From contig JANQPL010000001.1 of NCBI GenBank assembly GCA_028289425.1, positions 124,001 through 188,000 on the forward strand: DNA of 64,000 nucleotides. Direction: 5' to 3'. The notes beneath the pieces are model-generated. The model had not been told where the DNA came from. It saw nothing but the letters and a program-made list of their open reading frames with translations, and did no database searches. Shown one piece after another: positions 32,642 to 40,920 of the stretch. The translations under genes and the position numbers were made by a program. Source of the stretch: Alphaproteobacteria bacterium. GTDB lineage: Bacteria; Pseudomonadota; Alphaproteobacteria; JANQMY01. Each line of letters begins with the position of its first letter. Positions within the stretch are counted from its first letter, which is position 1.

Positions 32642-34135
32642 CTAAGCCTGCAAGCGGGTTGGGCTTGCAGCAGTGTCATCACGGGCTGCCAACGCCCGCT
32701 GAATTGCCAGGTGCTCTGCCTTCGTGAGTGGATACGCACGGTAGAGAAAAGCGGCTAGGAGGCCGAGCGACGCCACGGTTACGCCGCTGATCATCCCGAG
32801 ACCGACGATTGTGTCTTGAGAAACAGTTGCGGGGTCGGCGTTGCGCGCCAGTGCTATCAAGGTCAGCAGGATCCCGGCGAGTTGTGCACCGATCCCTGCG
32901 GAAAACTTGGTCGCAAGATTGATCGCGCCAAAGAAGATGCCTTCCTGACGCACGCCCGCTTCCAGCTCATATTGATCCGCGATGTCGGCCAACATCGACC
33001 CTGCGACGACGGGTGGCGACGCGCCGGCAAAAGCGGCCAGGCTATACCCCGTGAAAATCGTGATGACATAAATGGTCGATCCTTCGGCCGGGAAGAAACC
33101 AAGGACTTTCAAAGTGGGCAACAAAACAAAAATCGCGCAGTAGATGGATATGCTGTAGATAAATGAATTTTTTTTGCCAATGCGTTTGCTCGCCGCGGTC
33201 CAGAAAAACGTCCCGGCCAGCATTGCGGCAATTGAGGCGACCGGAAGAAGAAACACGGAATTTTTGTCCAGCCTCCAAAAATAGGTTCCCATGTAGATCT
33301 CGAGTGTCCGCGACACATAAAGCGCGATCGCCCAAAGGAAAAAACTGGCGACAAATATCCTGAAGGCGCGGTTGGAACACACGCCGACGACTTCCCGCCA
33401 AAGCCGGTCTGCCGAGAAGCGTTTGATATCGGCGGATGGTTTGGGCAGGTTTGGAATCACGGAATGTGTTCCCAAGGCAGACAGAAAAATGAGCAGCGCC
33501 ACCAGCCCCCCAAAGATGAGGCCGATCTGCATGTAGGGTAAGGGGTTGAGCTGAGGCACCGCGTAGGCCGGCGTCTCGTAGAACAGAAATCGACCGGCAA
33601 CAAAAATGGCCCCGCCGCCGAGATAACCGAAGAAAGCCCGATAGGCGACAATTCGTGTCCGCTCTTCATGATCGTCAGACAGTTCGGCACCGAGTGCATA
33701 GTGGGGAATGACGTAAAGTGTCATGAAATTCCGTGCAATGATGACCCAGGCGAGAAGCCAAAGGAAAAGTCCGGTCTGAGTTAGATCAGGCGGCGGCAGA
33801 AAAAGAGCGGCAAAACTGATACCGAACGGCAGCGCCGCGGCATACATAAAGGGGTGTCGACGGCCCCACTTATGCTTTAGCGAGTCGGAAAGAGACCCTA
33901 CGATAGCATCGCTTATTCCATCCGTGACCACGCCGACCAGCAATGCCAAGCCGGCAAGCGACGGTTCCAAACCGAGCACCTGACTGTAGTAGAAAAGAAG
34001 CAGTGAAGAAAGCGCGGCATTCTTTATCCCCTCTGCCGCCTGCCCAACACCAAACCAAAACTTTATCCCGAATGTTATGGGGCGGCCGCGAGCAGCGCCG
34101 CCTGAGTCCAAAGTCGCGTTTTTTCTTTTGCTCAT
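32642..34135 (-). CDS. GPH-family (MelB-like) major facilitator transporter
   Basis: A 497-residue protein with about twelve hydrophobic segments and MelB-like blocks: GIKFWFGVGQAAEGIKN, VTDGISDAIVGSLSDS, KWGRRHPFMYAAALP. The glycoside-pentoside-hexuronide family symports sugars or glycosides with Na+ or H+, but many members in degraders of steroids and terpenoids sit in non-sugar clusters. It stands alone, convergent with tetR, with a 179-bp upstream gap shared with nothing divergent. In the gap a TTTACGCA sequence (34152-34159) resembles half of the XRE-cupin operator but lacks the other half. Substrate unknown. Confidence 0.9.
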   Translation of the reverse strand: MSKRKNATLDSGGAARGRPITFGIKFWFGVGQAAEGIKNAALSSLLLFYYSQVLGLEPSLAGLALLVGVVTDGISDAIVGSLSDSLKHKWGRRHPFMYAAALPFGISFAALFLPPPDLTQTGLFLWLLAWVIIARNFMTLYVIPHYALGAELSDDHEERTRIVAYRAFFGYLGGGAIFVAGRFLFYETPAYAVPQLNPLPYMQIGLIFGGLVALLIFLSALGTHSVIPNLPKPSADIKRFSADRLWREVVGVCSNRAFRIFVASFFLWAIALYVSRTLEIYMGTYFWRLDKNSVFLLPVASIAAMLAGTFFWTAASKRIGKKNSFIYSISIYCAIFVLLPTLKVLGFFPAEGSTIYVITIFTGYSLAAFAGASPPVVAGSMLADIADQYELEAGVRQEGIFFGAINLATKFSAGIGAQLAGILLTLIALARNADPATVSQDTIVGLGMISGVTVASLGLLAAFLYRAYPLTKAEHLAIQRALAARDDTAASPTRLQA

Positions 34136-34314
34136 CTTAATTGGTAGTTTGTTTACGCACTATTTTTTCAAACGTGTTGCGAGACAATGAAATGGCCGGC
34201 CCCTCTTTTAATCTGTGTCCTTGTTTCATCCTTTCGAACGGCAATCGAAACGAAACACAGAAAGCTTGGAACGATAGGTTTCCAGGCGGCTCCGAACGGG
34301 CCTCCGAAGACTTG

Positions 34315-35691
34315 CTATTTCATATTTTTCGACCGCAATTCACGAAATGGTTTTAGACCGAACATAAGGAATCCGAAGGCAAGCGGTGCACAAGCAAAGT
34401 TGACGACGGCAAGCGAATATCTCACATCTTCTTCAGCCAAGAAGACGTAGTCCGTCAGTAGGCCAACAATCAGTGGGCCAAACCCAAGCCCGACAACATT
34501 GATCACTGTTTGATAAAGCGCCGTGATTTGTCCGCGTATCTCGTTGGGCGAGATCAACTGAATCGCCGTACCCGCGAGGGGATATGGCAGGCTGCTGAGA
34601 AAGATGGCGGGGCCAAGCAGCAGCAAGGCGAGCTCGGGACTGGGCATCAGGGGCGCCAGCCCGCCAAAGACACCCGTGCCGAGATACCCATAACCTGCAA
34701 CTCGCAAGGGGGCATCCAAGTATCCTCGGGCGGTGAGGCGATCGCAAAGCCAGCCCCCCAGAATGGCCCCCGGCAACGCAAACGCCAGATAGGTGACGCC
34801 GTACCAAAACCCAACTTCCAACGGCGTCCAACCGTATGTCCGGATAAAAAAGGCCGGCGTCCAAACGGTCGAGGCGACGCCGGACACTGTAATCAGAGAA
34901 AACCCTGCAAGAAGAAAACCCAAGGCTTTCCGCCGGGCCGACACTTCTTGCACAACACGCCGAAGGGGCATGGGCGCTCGACGTTCGGACTTGCTGACCG
35001 ACCCCCGACGGGCGGGTTCGGGCACGGTTAAAAGCAATAACGCGATGGCTATGCCGGGAAGACTGACCAAAATAAACGCCATCTGCCAGGGGCGAAGCTC
35101 ACCGACCCAGGGGATGGAAACACTCCCGAACCCTTCAAGCAATTGGACCACGGCCCCACCCGCGATGTAGGCCACTCCAATGCCGAGAAAGGCGCTCCCC
35201 ACAAACACACTCATGGCTCGGGCCAGACGCTCCGGCGGAAAGTAGTCGCTGATTGTCGAATAGGCAGCAGGCGTCAGGCTGGCTTCCCCGAGGCCGACCC
35301 CCATTCGGGCAAGGAAGAGTTGAATGTAGTCTCTGGCCAGTCCGGAGAAAGCGGTAAATGCGCTGAACAAAAGCACACCCCAGATCGCGACACCGCGACG
35401 GCTGTAGCTGTCTGCAAGCCGCCCAAACGGGAAGGCCATGAGTGTGTAACAAAGGCCGAACGCAACGCCCGTCAGCAAGCCAAACTGAGTGTCGGAGATC
35501 TGCAGGTCTGCTTTGATCGGCACGACCATTAGATTGATCAGGATACGATCCACATAAGAGAGGATATAGGCGAGGGAAAGCACAGCCACCGCGTACCATG
35601 CCGTCCGGCTGGACGGCCACGGCTGTTCCCCGAGCGCGACGGGGGGTGCTCCGGCGGACAGTTTTTGAGGGCCGTTCAAATCGGATTTCAT
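34315..35691 (-). CDS. MFS transporter, spinster-like family
   Basis: A 458-residue MFS carrier with twelve predicted helices. YILSYVDRILINLMVVPIK in helix 1, GRLADSYSRRGVAIWG in the loop 2-3 and GVGLGEASLTPAAYSTISD in helix 4 are hallmarks of the spinster-like group, which moves lipids, carboxylates or hydrophobic compounds with protons. It follows the VOC and kinase genes on the same strand after a 153-bp gap that holds no gene and no clear promoter. A second member of this group lies at 54754; both may carry pathway substrates across the inner membrane after TonB uptake. Confidence 0.92.
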   Translation of the reverse strand: MKSDLNGPQKLSAGAPPVALGEQPWPSSRTAWYAVAVLSLAYILSYVDRILINLMVVPIKADLQISDTQFGLLTGVAFGLCYTLMAFPFGRLADSYSRRGVAIWGVLLFSAFTAFSGLARDYIQLFLARMGVGLGEASLTPAAYSTISDYFPPERLARAMSVFVGSAFLGIGVAYIAGGAVVQLLEGFGSVSIPWVGELRPWQMAFILVSLPGIAIALLLLTVPEPARRGSVSKSERRAPMPLRRVVQEVSARRKALGFLLAGFSLITVSGVASTVWTPAFFIRTYGWTPLEVGFWYGVTYLAFALPGAILGGWLCDRLTARGYLDAPLRVAGYGYLGTGVFGGLAPLMPSPELALLLLGPAIFLSSLPYPLAGTAIQLISPNEIRGQITALYQTVINVVGLGFGPLIVGLLTDYVFLAEEDVRYSLAVVNFACAPLAFGFLMFGLKPFRELRSKNMK

Positions 35692-35844
35692 CTAAGTCTT
35701 TCCCAAAGCCCTCTAAGGGCCGAAACAATCTGTGTGGAGGGTTGGTGCGGATCGAGCCGGCTCATACCGGAACGACCGGGGTCGCTAACACCACCCTTGA
35801 GTTAATCTGTGTACCTCACAATAGGAAAATTCGGCCTGGGCCCA

Positions 35845-36381
35845 TCACTGGTCTTCAATGTCGGTAAAGGATCTGACGGGGCTGCAGCCATCCCAGTTTT
35901 CGCAAACCTGCGACAGACGTGCATATGTTGCGCGTTTCTTTTCCTGAACCTCCACAATTTCCAACATGCAGCCATAGGCGTGCGTCGTGTCGAAATACGC
36001 AAAACGCGCACCCGGCCCACCGCCGGACAGGGCTTCGACAAAGCCCTCCGCCTTGTAGTGGGTGTCGTCGGCTGCAAAGTCGTTGCTCCAGCACGCCACG
36101 TGATGAAAGCGCGGCACCGTTTGCCGGTTCGGCAGGCCGAACACGCCGCCATTCTCTCCTCGGGGTTCGATCAGTTCGATTTGCACGGGCCCCGCCTGAG
36201 ACGTCGCGATCCGTGCGTTGAGTTCGCCGGGTTTTCCAAAGAACGATAGGCGAATGCCGTAGAGTTCCCGCAAAAAGAACGGTCCAACCCCAAGGTCCTT
36301 GGTCCACACGGTGATCGCTTCTTCAAGATCGGGAACCACCCAAGCGTTCTGAAATATGCTCCTCTTACGAACGATACTCAT
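35845..36381 (-). CDS. VOC-superfamily (glyoxalase/epimerase-like) protein
   Basis: A 178-residue vicinal-oxygen-chelate protein with two beta-alpha-beta-beta-beta modules: FQNAWVVPDLEEAITVWTKD...LGVGPFF, VQIELIEPR, and a second with FHHVACWSNDFAADD and CMLEIVE. His in FHHVA and the Glu in IELIEP/LEIVE are the likely metal ligands. Family members epimerise methylmalonyl-CoA, isomerise or cleave C-C bonds; the exact reaction is not readable. ATG 36381 follows TTTAGGATC. It starts eight bases after the kinase stop, so both are in one operon. Confidence 0.85.
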   Translation of the reverse strand: MSIVRKRSIFQNAWVVPDLEEAITVWTKDLGVGPFFLRELYGIRLSFFGKPGELNARIATSQAGPVQIELIEPRGENGGVFGLPNRQTVPRFHHVACWSNDFAADDTHYKAEGFVEALSGGGPGARFAYFDTTHAYGCMLEIVEVQEKKRATYARLSQVCENWDGCSPVRSFTDIEDQ

Positions 36382-36389
36382 CGATGATC

Positions 36390-37466
36390 CTAAACCGCGC
36401 CTGCGCGCTGCGCTTCCCGCCACGCAGCTTCGGCAAGCGGCTGAACCCGTTCGGCTTGCTCGGACGCATTGGCTGCCGCCGCAGTACCTATCTGCGCCCG
36501 TCCGACAATGCCTTGCACAATGGCCGCGACACGGAACAGATTGTACGCCTTGTAAAAACTAGGGTTTTCGATAGGCGCCCTGCCCGTTCGCTCGCAATAG
36601 CGCGCCATGTAAGCCTCAATGGTGGGAATGCCGAGGCTATCAAGATCAAGCCCGTGCAATGTGCCACGGGAATCGACACCGGGCGGCCGGTACCATTCCA
36701 TCATGTGATACATGAGATCACCCAATGGGTGCCCGGTCGTGGACAATTCCCAATCCAATACAGCGACCACTTTCGGTTCTGATGGGTGGATCAAGACGTT
36801 GTGGAACGAATAGTCACCGTGAACGAGCGAAGTGGCGTCATCATCCGGGATCGCGCCGGGCAACCAATCGATCAATCGATCCATGGCCGGTATGTCAGAC
36901 GTCTTGGACGCGTCATACTGTTTCGACCAGCGTGCGATTTGGCGGGCGAAATAGTTTCCGGGCCGCCCGAAATCCTCAAGCCCCAGCGCGGCGTAATCCA
37001 CACTGTGGAGCGCCGCCAGCGTTTCATTGACGGAATCGAATACCGCCGACCGTTCTGCGGGCAACAGGTCAGGCATGGTGCAATCCAGAAAAACCCGGCC
37101 CGGCACAAAATCCATAATGAAGAACATGGTGCCCAATACGGACTCGTCGTCGCACAACACATGGACACGAGGCACCGGAAAACCGACGTCGCCCAATGTC
37201 GACATCACGCGGTATTCCCGGTCCACCGCATGGGCCGATTTCAGTAGGACACCTGGTGGTTTGCGGCGCAGGACATATTTGTTGGTCGGGGTGTCGATCA
37301 AATAGGTCGGGTTCGATTGGCCGCCTTCGAATTGCTTGACGGTCAGGGGGCCGTCAAACCCGGTCACCATATCCGCCATGAAGGTGTGCAGCTTTTGCAG
37401 ATCGATCTCATGACCTTCCCGGACCGGTCCCGTTTCGCCGAGATACTTTTTCTCCGTCGCGATCAT
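36390..37466 (-). CDS. APH-family phosphotransferase, ACAD10/LvaA-like acyl-CoA kinase
   Basis: A 358-residue kinase-fold protein: GGQSNPTYLIDTPTNKYVL and RRKPPGVLLKSAHAVDREY in the N-lobe, HGDYSFHNVLIHP (catalytic loop) and VLDWELSTTGHPLGDLMYH (metal site). These strings are those of the kinase part of ACAD10/11 and of LvaA, which phosphorylate the hydroxyl of 4-hydroxyacyl-CoAs so that an acyl-CoA dehydrogenase homologue can eliminate phosphate and form the 2-enoyl-CoA. An ACAD11-like protein is encoded at 20504. It is therefore more likely a catabolic enzyme than an antibiotic kinase. ATG 37466 follows TAGGGGGT. It begins the kinase-VOC-MFS series. Confidence 0.9.
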   Translation of the reverse strand: MIATEKKYLGETGPVREGHEIDLQKLHTFMADMVTGFDGPLTVKQFEGGQSNPTYLIDTPTNKYVLRRKPPGVLLKSAHAVDREYRVMSTLGDVGFPVPRVHVLCDDESVLGTMFFIMDFVPGRVFLDCTMPDLLPAERSAVFDSVNETLAALHSVDYAALGLEDFGRPGNYFARQIARWSKQYDASKTSDIPAMDRLIDWLPGAIPDDDATSLVHGDYSFHNVLIHPSEPKVVAVLDWELSTTGHPLGDLMYHMMEWYRPPGVDSRGTLHGLDLDSLGIPTIEAYMARYCERTGRAPIENPSFYKAYNLFRVAAIVQGIVGRAQIGTAAAANASEQAERVQPLAEAAWREAQRAGAV

Positions 37467-37629
37467 CGCACCCCCTAAATGGTCCACTTGAACAATGGAT
37501 ACGGTTGCTTATCTGTGCTAATCATAATCATATAAGATCGGCGCGTCGAGTAGAAGCGGCGCGCGGCCGACGAATGACCCGGCCCCGCTTCGCGGCGGAA
37601 CGAATAATCGGATGGAAGGGAGCAACGCC

Positions 37630-38085
37630 ATGTCCGACGACACGCTGGCTAATTGGAATGTACCGCATGACGTGCGTCTCGATCTTGAGGCGCTGTGCTT
37701 GGAATATCTGTATCGAGTCGACCATGAACATTTCGACCAGGTGCCGGAGCTCTTCACATCCGACGGAACATTTGAAACGCCGTGGTCCAAAATGGAAGGG
37801 GAACGAGAACTGGTGGAAGGATGGAAGGCACGCGGCGAACGAAAGATCAAGGTGCGCCACTTTCTGGGCAATGTACGGCTTTCGATGAGTGAGGCCGACC
37901 GCGCGCAAGGGTGCATCGGTTTCACCCTTTACCAACATGACGAGATGGATGGGGGGACACCCGAACCGAAGCTGGTGGCCGAACATCTTGACGTATACGA
38001 ACGGGGGCCCGATCAGCGATGGCGGTTTAAATCCCGCCGGGTGGTACCGGTTTTTGCTGCCGAGTCCTTTGGGATCAGCCGTTAA
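37630..38085 (+). CDS. SnoaL/NTF2-like protein
   Basis: A 151-residue single-domain protein of the cone-shaped NTF2-like fold: LEALCLEYLYRVDHEHFDQVPELFTSDGTFETPW, then strands with VRHFLGNVRLSMSE and the C-terminal WRFKSRRVVPVF. Residues Tyr, Asp and His in the first helix region (YLYRVDHEHFD) are where ketosteroid isomerase, SnoaL cyclases and aromatic dioxygenase small subunits keep catalytic or binding groups. It could be an isomerase, dehydratase or cyclase of a cyclic intermediate. It is divergent from the kinase operon and convergent with the Rieske gene. ATG 37630 has GGGAG at eight bases. Confidence 0.82.
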   Translation: MSDDTLANWNVPHDVRLDLEALCLEYLYRVDHEHFDQVPELFTSDGTFETPWSKMEGERELVEGWKARGERKIKVRHFLGNVRLSMSEADRAQGCIGFTLYQHDEMDGGTPEPKLVAEHLDVYERGPDQRWRFKSRRVVPVFAAESFGISR

Positions 38086-38125
38086 CTAGAGCGTCACGCG
38101 AGATATTTGCGTCGGCCCGCTTCGA

Positions 38126-38443
38126 TTACAATTTCACTTCTATCGTGTCGCCGACAATCCGCGTCGGAAACGTGCGAATGGCAGCAAAGGCGGGAGGTCC
38201 CATGGCGCTGCCGTTCTTAAGATTGAAGCGGGCACCGTGATGCGGACAAACGATGGTGCACTTGCGAATCCGCCCACCTTGCAACGGCTCGAAATCATGG
38301 CTGCACCGGTTCTCGATCGCAAAGACCTGATTTTCGCTGCGGCATAGAAGAACGGCGCGGCCTCCGACGGACACCAACCGTTGCCCCTCATCGGGAACAT
38401 CGGCCAGCGGCGCGGCCGCAATAAACCCATCCAAATCCGTCAT
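38126..38443 (-). CDS. Rieske-type [2Fe-2S] ferredoxin
   Basis: A 105-residue soluble Rieske domain. Cys47-x-His49 (RCSHDF) and Cys66-x-x-His69 (VCPHHGARF) ligate the cluster, and the fold ends in strands IRTFPTRIVGDTIEV. It transfers single electrons to an oxygenase. No Rieske oxygenase alpha subunit is in the window, so its acceptor is either outside or one of the P450s, which would be unusual. ATG 38443 follows GAGGAA at nine bases; the frame is open further upstream into the DUF2889 gene. It lies 13 bp after that gene and is co-transcribed with it. Confidence 0.9.
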   Translation of the reverse strand: MTDLDGFIAAAPLADVPDEGQRLVSVGGRAVLLCRSENQVFAIENRCSHDFEPLQGGRIRKCTIVCPHHGARFNLKNGSAMGPPAFAAIRTFPTRIVGDTIEVKL

Positions 38444-38456
38444 ATTCTGTGTTTCC

Positions 38457-39236
38457 TCATTTTCCTTTACCGCGTTGGCCGGTGGTTTGCAGGCCCGGCA
38501 GCAGCTGGTCGGTCTGCGTGCTGAAGTCGCGCACTGACCCCACATTACGCTTGCCCCGTGGCGCGATGTGAGGCTGAAAAGAATGACACACGCCGTGGGC
38601 GCCGAAACTCACCGCGTCCGGAATGCTGTCGAGTTCCAATTGACGGCCGATCGAAGTGCGCACGCACCGTCGCAAGATCAGAATGCATTCGGCGATTTCA
38701 GGCGGGAAATTGAATTTGGCCCATTGCCCAAGGTTAGCCGTAGACTGACCTTCAAACGCCTTAGGACTCAGAATCATCGTATTCTTGACTTCCCATTCGA
38801 GGATCGTAACCCCGTCTCGCGCAATGGCAGCGGCCTGAACGCCATCCACAGGGTCGTGGACCGTTGCATCAAAGCGGAGCTGCCCGTTACCCCTGGCTGC
38901 TTGCGCAATGGCAAGACCCGCAAGCTCGAACATATGGGTGCATTGAAAAGCACCATCCGTGTAAAGATAAACATCGGAGGACAACGAATTGATTTTCATG
39001 CCGGCCAAACGGGATAAGTTGTCCGCAGCTTCGGCGCAGGTAGACCATGGATAACGTGTTGCCCGTCCGGCAACCTCCGTCACCGTGTCGCCGTCATGAC
39101 GGACGGTCACACCAAAACGGTGGAAATCGTCCTCAAGCTCAGCGACCGCCATATTGTGATCTGAACTGACGCAAACCCGCCGGCGAAAAACGCCGCCAGT
39201 TGCAGGTCGCCAATAGGCCTTCCAGCGATTGTTCAA
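38457..39236 (-). CDS. DUF2889 family protein
   Basis: A 259-residue protein of the DUF2889 family, whose members recur in actinobacterial and proteobacterial clusters for steroids and other polycyclic compounds but have no proven activity. Typical blocks are RRRVCVSSDH, ELEDDFHRFGVTVRHDGD, RYPWSTCAEAADNLSRLAG and FELAGLAIAQAARG. There is no ATG in front of the family's first strand; I chose the TTG at 39236, which has AGGAG eight bases upstream, and a second TTG at 39254 would add six residues. It heads the DUF2889-Rieske pair and is divergent from the SDR at 39423 across an AT-rich promoter region. Confidence 0.8.
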   Translation of the reverse strand: MNNRWKAYWRPATGGVFRRRVCVSSDHNMAVAELEDDFHRFGVTVRHDGDTVTEVAGRATRYPWSTCAEAADNLSRLAGMKINSLSSDVYLYTDGAFQCTHMFELAGLAIAQAARGNGQLRFDATVHDPVDGVQAAAIARDGVTILEWEVKNTMILSPKAFEGQSTANLGQWAKFNFPPEIAECILILRRCVRTSIGRQLELDSIPDAVSFGAHGVCHSFQPHIAPRGKRNVGSVRDFSTQTDQLLPGLQTTGQRGKGK

Positions 39237-39330
39237 AAAAACGGCTCCTAACAAGAATCTCGCAAACGCTGCTGTCGGCGGGAGACACGACGGGTCGTCG
39301 ACAACGCGCTATTCAGCCGTTCGCAAAACT

Positions 39331-39365
39331 ATTAGATATAATAATTCTAATCATTCGTATAGAAT
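39331..39365. promoter_or_regulatory. AT-rich divergent promoter region with inverted repeat
   Basis: ATTAGA (39331-39336) and TCTAAT (39346-39351) form an inverted repeat, followed by CGTATAGAATTGG. GTATAGAATTG occurs again at 41884-41894 in front of the EthD gene, at a similar distance from its start, which suggests a shared -10 region (TATAGA) for the SDR at 39423. Confidence 0.5.
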
Positions 39366-39422
39366 TGGCAAGGACGCGTGACGAAGCAAGGATCACGTCC
39401 GTCGCAGGAGGGCAGAAAGCAA

Positions 39423-40196
39423 ATGAGCATATTGGACAGGTTTCGGTTGGACGGCCAAGTAGCCCTGATCACCGGCGGCGGTGGCGGGCTGGGCCACGCC
39501 ATGGCAACCGCCTTTGCCGATGTCGGTGCGGATGTCTGCGTCACGGCCCGCAAGCTTGATAAATTGGAAGCGGTACGGCGCGATGTGGAAGCCCGTGGCC
39601 GCCGCTGCACCGCCATTTCGGCGGACGTGACTTCAGAAGATGGCCCCGCCACCATCACAGAACATGCGTTAAAGGAACTCGGACCGATCACAATCCTCGT
39701 CAACAACGCGGGCGGACTCGGCGGCGTGGACAAGGCGCCTCAACCACTGATGAAAACATCGGATGCCTCGTGGGAGGCACAGATCGCTCTCAACCTTACC
39801 AGCGCTTGGCGCATGACGAAGGCATGTGTTCTGGAAATGAAAGATGGCGGCGTGATTATCAACATTTCTTCCATCCTCGGCTTTAAGCCTCAAGGGGCCG
39901 GCGGGGGGTATGGCGCGTCAAAAGCAGCCATGAACAATATGACGATCGCACTAGCGCATGATCTCGCGCCCCGCTTTCGCGTGAATGGCATCGCACCTGG
40001 GCCCGTACCGACGGAAGCTTTCAAGAAAGCCCGCAAGGTGACAGAAGCTGATTTTCCTCGGGTGGCGCAGGAATGGGGCGTCCCCTTGGGCCGAGTGGGC
40101 ACGCCCGAAGACGTGTCGGCCACGGCGGTCTATCTGGCATCCGATGCGGGAAGTTGGATGACCGGGCAAACCCTTTTGCTTGCCGGCGGCATGTGA
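39423..40196 (+). CDS. Short-chain dehydrogenase/reductase
   Basis: A 257-residue SDR: LITGGGGGLGHAMATAFAD, TARKLDKLEAVRRD (basic residues after beta-2, favouring NADP), ILVNNAGGLGG, NISSILGFKP and YGASKAAMNNM with intact Ser-Tyr-Lys. It resembles gluconate 5-dehydrogenase and 7-alpha-hydroxysteroid dehydrogenase types. The ATG at 39423 follows GCAGGAGGG by about eleven bases. It is monocistronic or nearly so, ending six bases before the convergent EthD-like gene. Substrate not determined. Confidence 0.92.
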   Translation: MSILDRFRLDGQVALITGGGGGLGHAMATAFADVGADVCVTARKLDKLEAVRRDVEARGRRCTAISADVTSEDGPATITEHALKELGPITILVNNAGGLGGVDKAPQPLMKTSDASWEAQIALNLTSAWRMTKACVLEMKDGGVIINISSILGFKPQGAGGGYGASKAAMNNMTIALAHDLAPRFRVNGIAPGPVPTEAFKKARKVTEADFPRVAQEWGVPLGRVGTPEDVSATAVYLASDAGSWMTGQTLLLAGGM

Positions 40197-40202
40197 GGCC
40201 GC

Positions 40203-40892
40203 CTATTCCCGTACGAAGAACGGCTCTTTGGTTCGTCCATAGAGGAAGCCAAAAGCATCCGACGACACAGAATCGACGGTCTGAAGCGGTTCATACGCCA
40301 ACATCTTCGCGAGGGCCGTTCGGGCATGGGGCACATCCATGGCCTGCGCTGCAATAATCCAGGTTTGCCCATCGATCGTGTCGCTCGGGTGCGGCGCCGC
40401 GCCAGTCGACCGACGTGGCGCGGCGGTGATTTCCGCATCCATTTCCAGCAGCACGGCGCCCAATTGGCCCTTGCCGGCCGCAAGGTCGGGAAACAATGTG
40501 CCGGCCACCCGCTGGCGCAAGCGCTCCAGGTCACCTGAAGCAACGAACCTCACCATGGCCATGGCGCCGGCATCGCCGTGAAATGCGCCCGCGCTGCGCC
40601 GAGCTACAATCCGGCTGTGCCTTTCGATATGGCTGATCGACTTGCGCGTCCAGGGTGACAGATTGGCCAAAAGGTCCAGATAGACCGGTTCGGCAAACCG
40701 GCCGATGGCTTCAGCCTCGTAAAAGGCGAGATAGGTGGACTGCCCGTCCGCATTGCGAAAACGACGCCCCCGCGTCCACCCAGGCAGGTGGATCAAATCG
40801 TCCACATGTTCGTAATTGTACCATTCATTGAATTCTTCTTCGTAGTCGGACTTGATATCGATGAAATTGACAAGCGCCCCGTCACCCAACAT
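40203..40892 (-). CDS. EthD-like / dimeric alpha-beta barrel protein
   Basis: A 229-residue protein whose first 100 residues have the ferredoxin-like dimeric barrel pattern (EFNEWYNYEHVDDLIHLPGW, then RGRRFRNADGQSTYLAFYEAEA); the second half is a more diverged repeat. The N-E-W-Y-N-Y-E-H signature occurs in many catabolic clusters next to SDR and P450 genes, but no reaction is established; roles as isomerase or oxygenase helper are suggested for relatives. It follows the SDR at 40921 by 28 bp in the same orientation, forming an operon. ATG 40892 has AAAGGA upstream. Confidence 0.75.
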   Translation of the reverse strand: MLGDGALVNFIDIKSDYEEEFNEWYNYEHVDDLIHLPGWTRGRRFRNADGQSTYLAFYEAEAIGRFAEPVYLDLLANLSPWTRKSISHIERHSRIVARRSAGAFHGDAGAMAMVRFVASGDLERLRQRVAGTLFPDLAAGKGQLGAVLLEMDAEITAAPRRSTGAAPHPSDTIDGQTWIIAAQAMDVPHARTALAKMLAYEPLQTVDSVSSDAFGFLYGRTKEPFFVRE

Positions 40893-40920
40893 CGGTCGAT
40901 CCTTTTCATAGAGCCCGCTG

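Noticed and set aside
34148-34159. Possible XRE-cupin operator before the GPH transporter (TTTGTTTACGCA)
   Set aside because: Only the right half matches well and there is no partner site at 30 bp; kept as a weak note in the transporter entry only.
36390-37466. Aminoglycoside resistance kinase
   Set aside because: The motifs are those of ACAD10/LvaA-type acyl-CoA kinases and the neighbours are catabolic genes.
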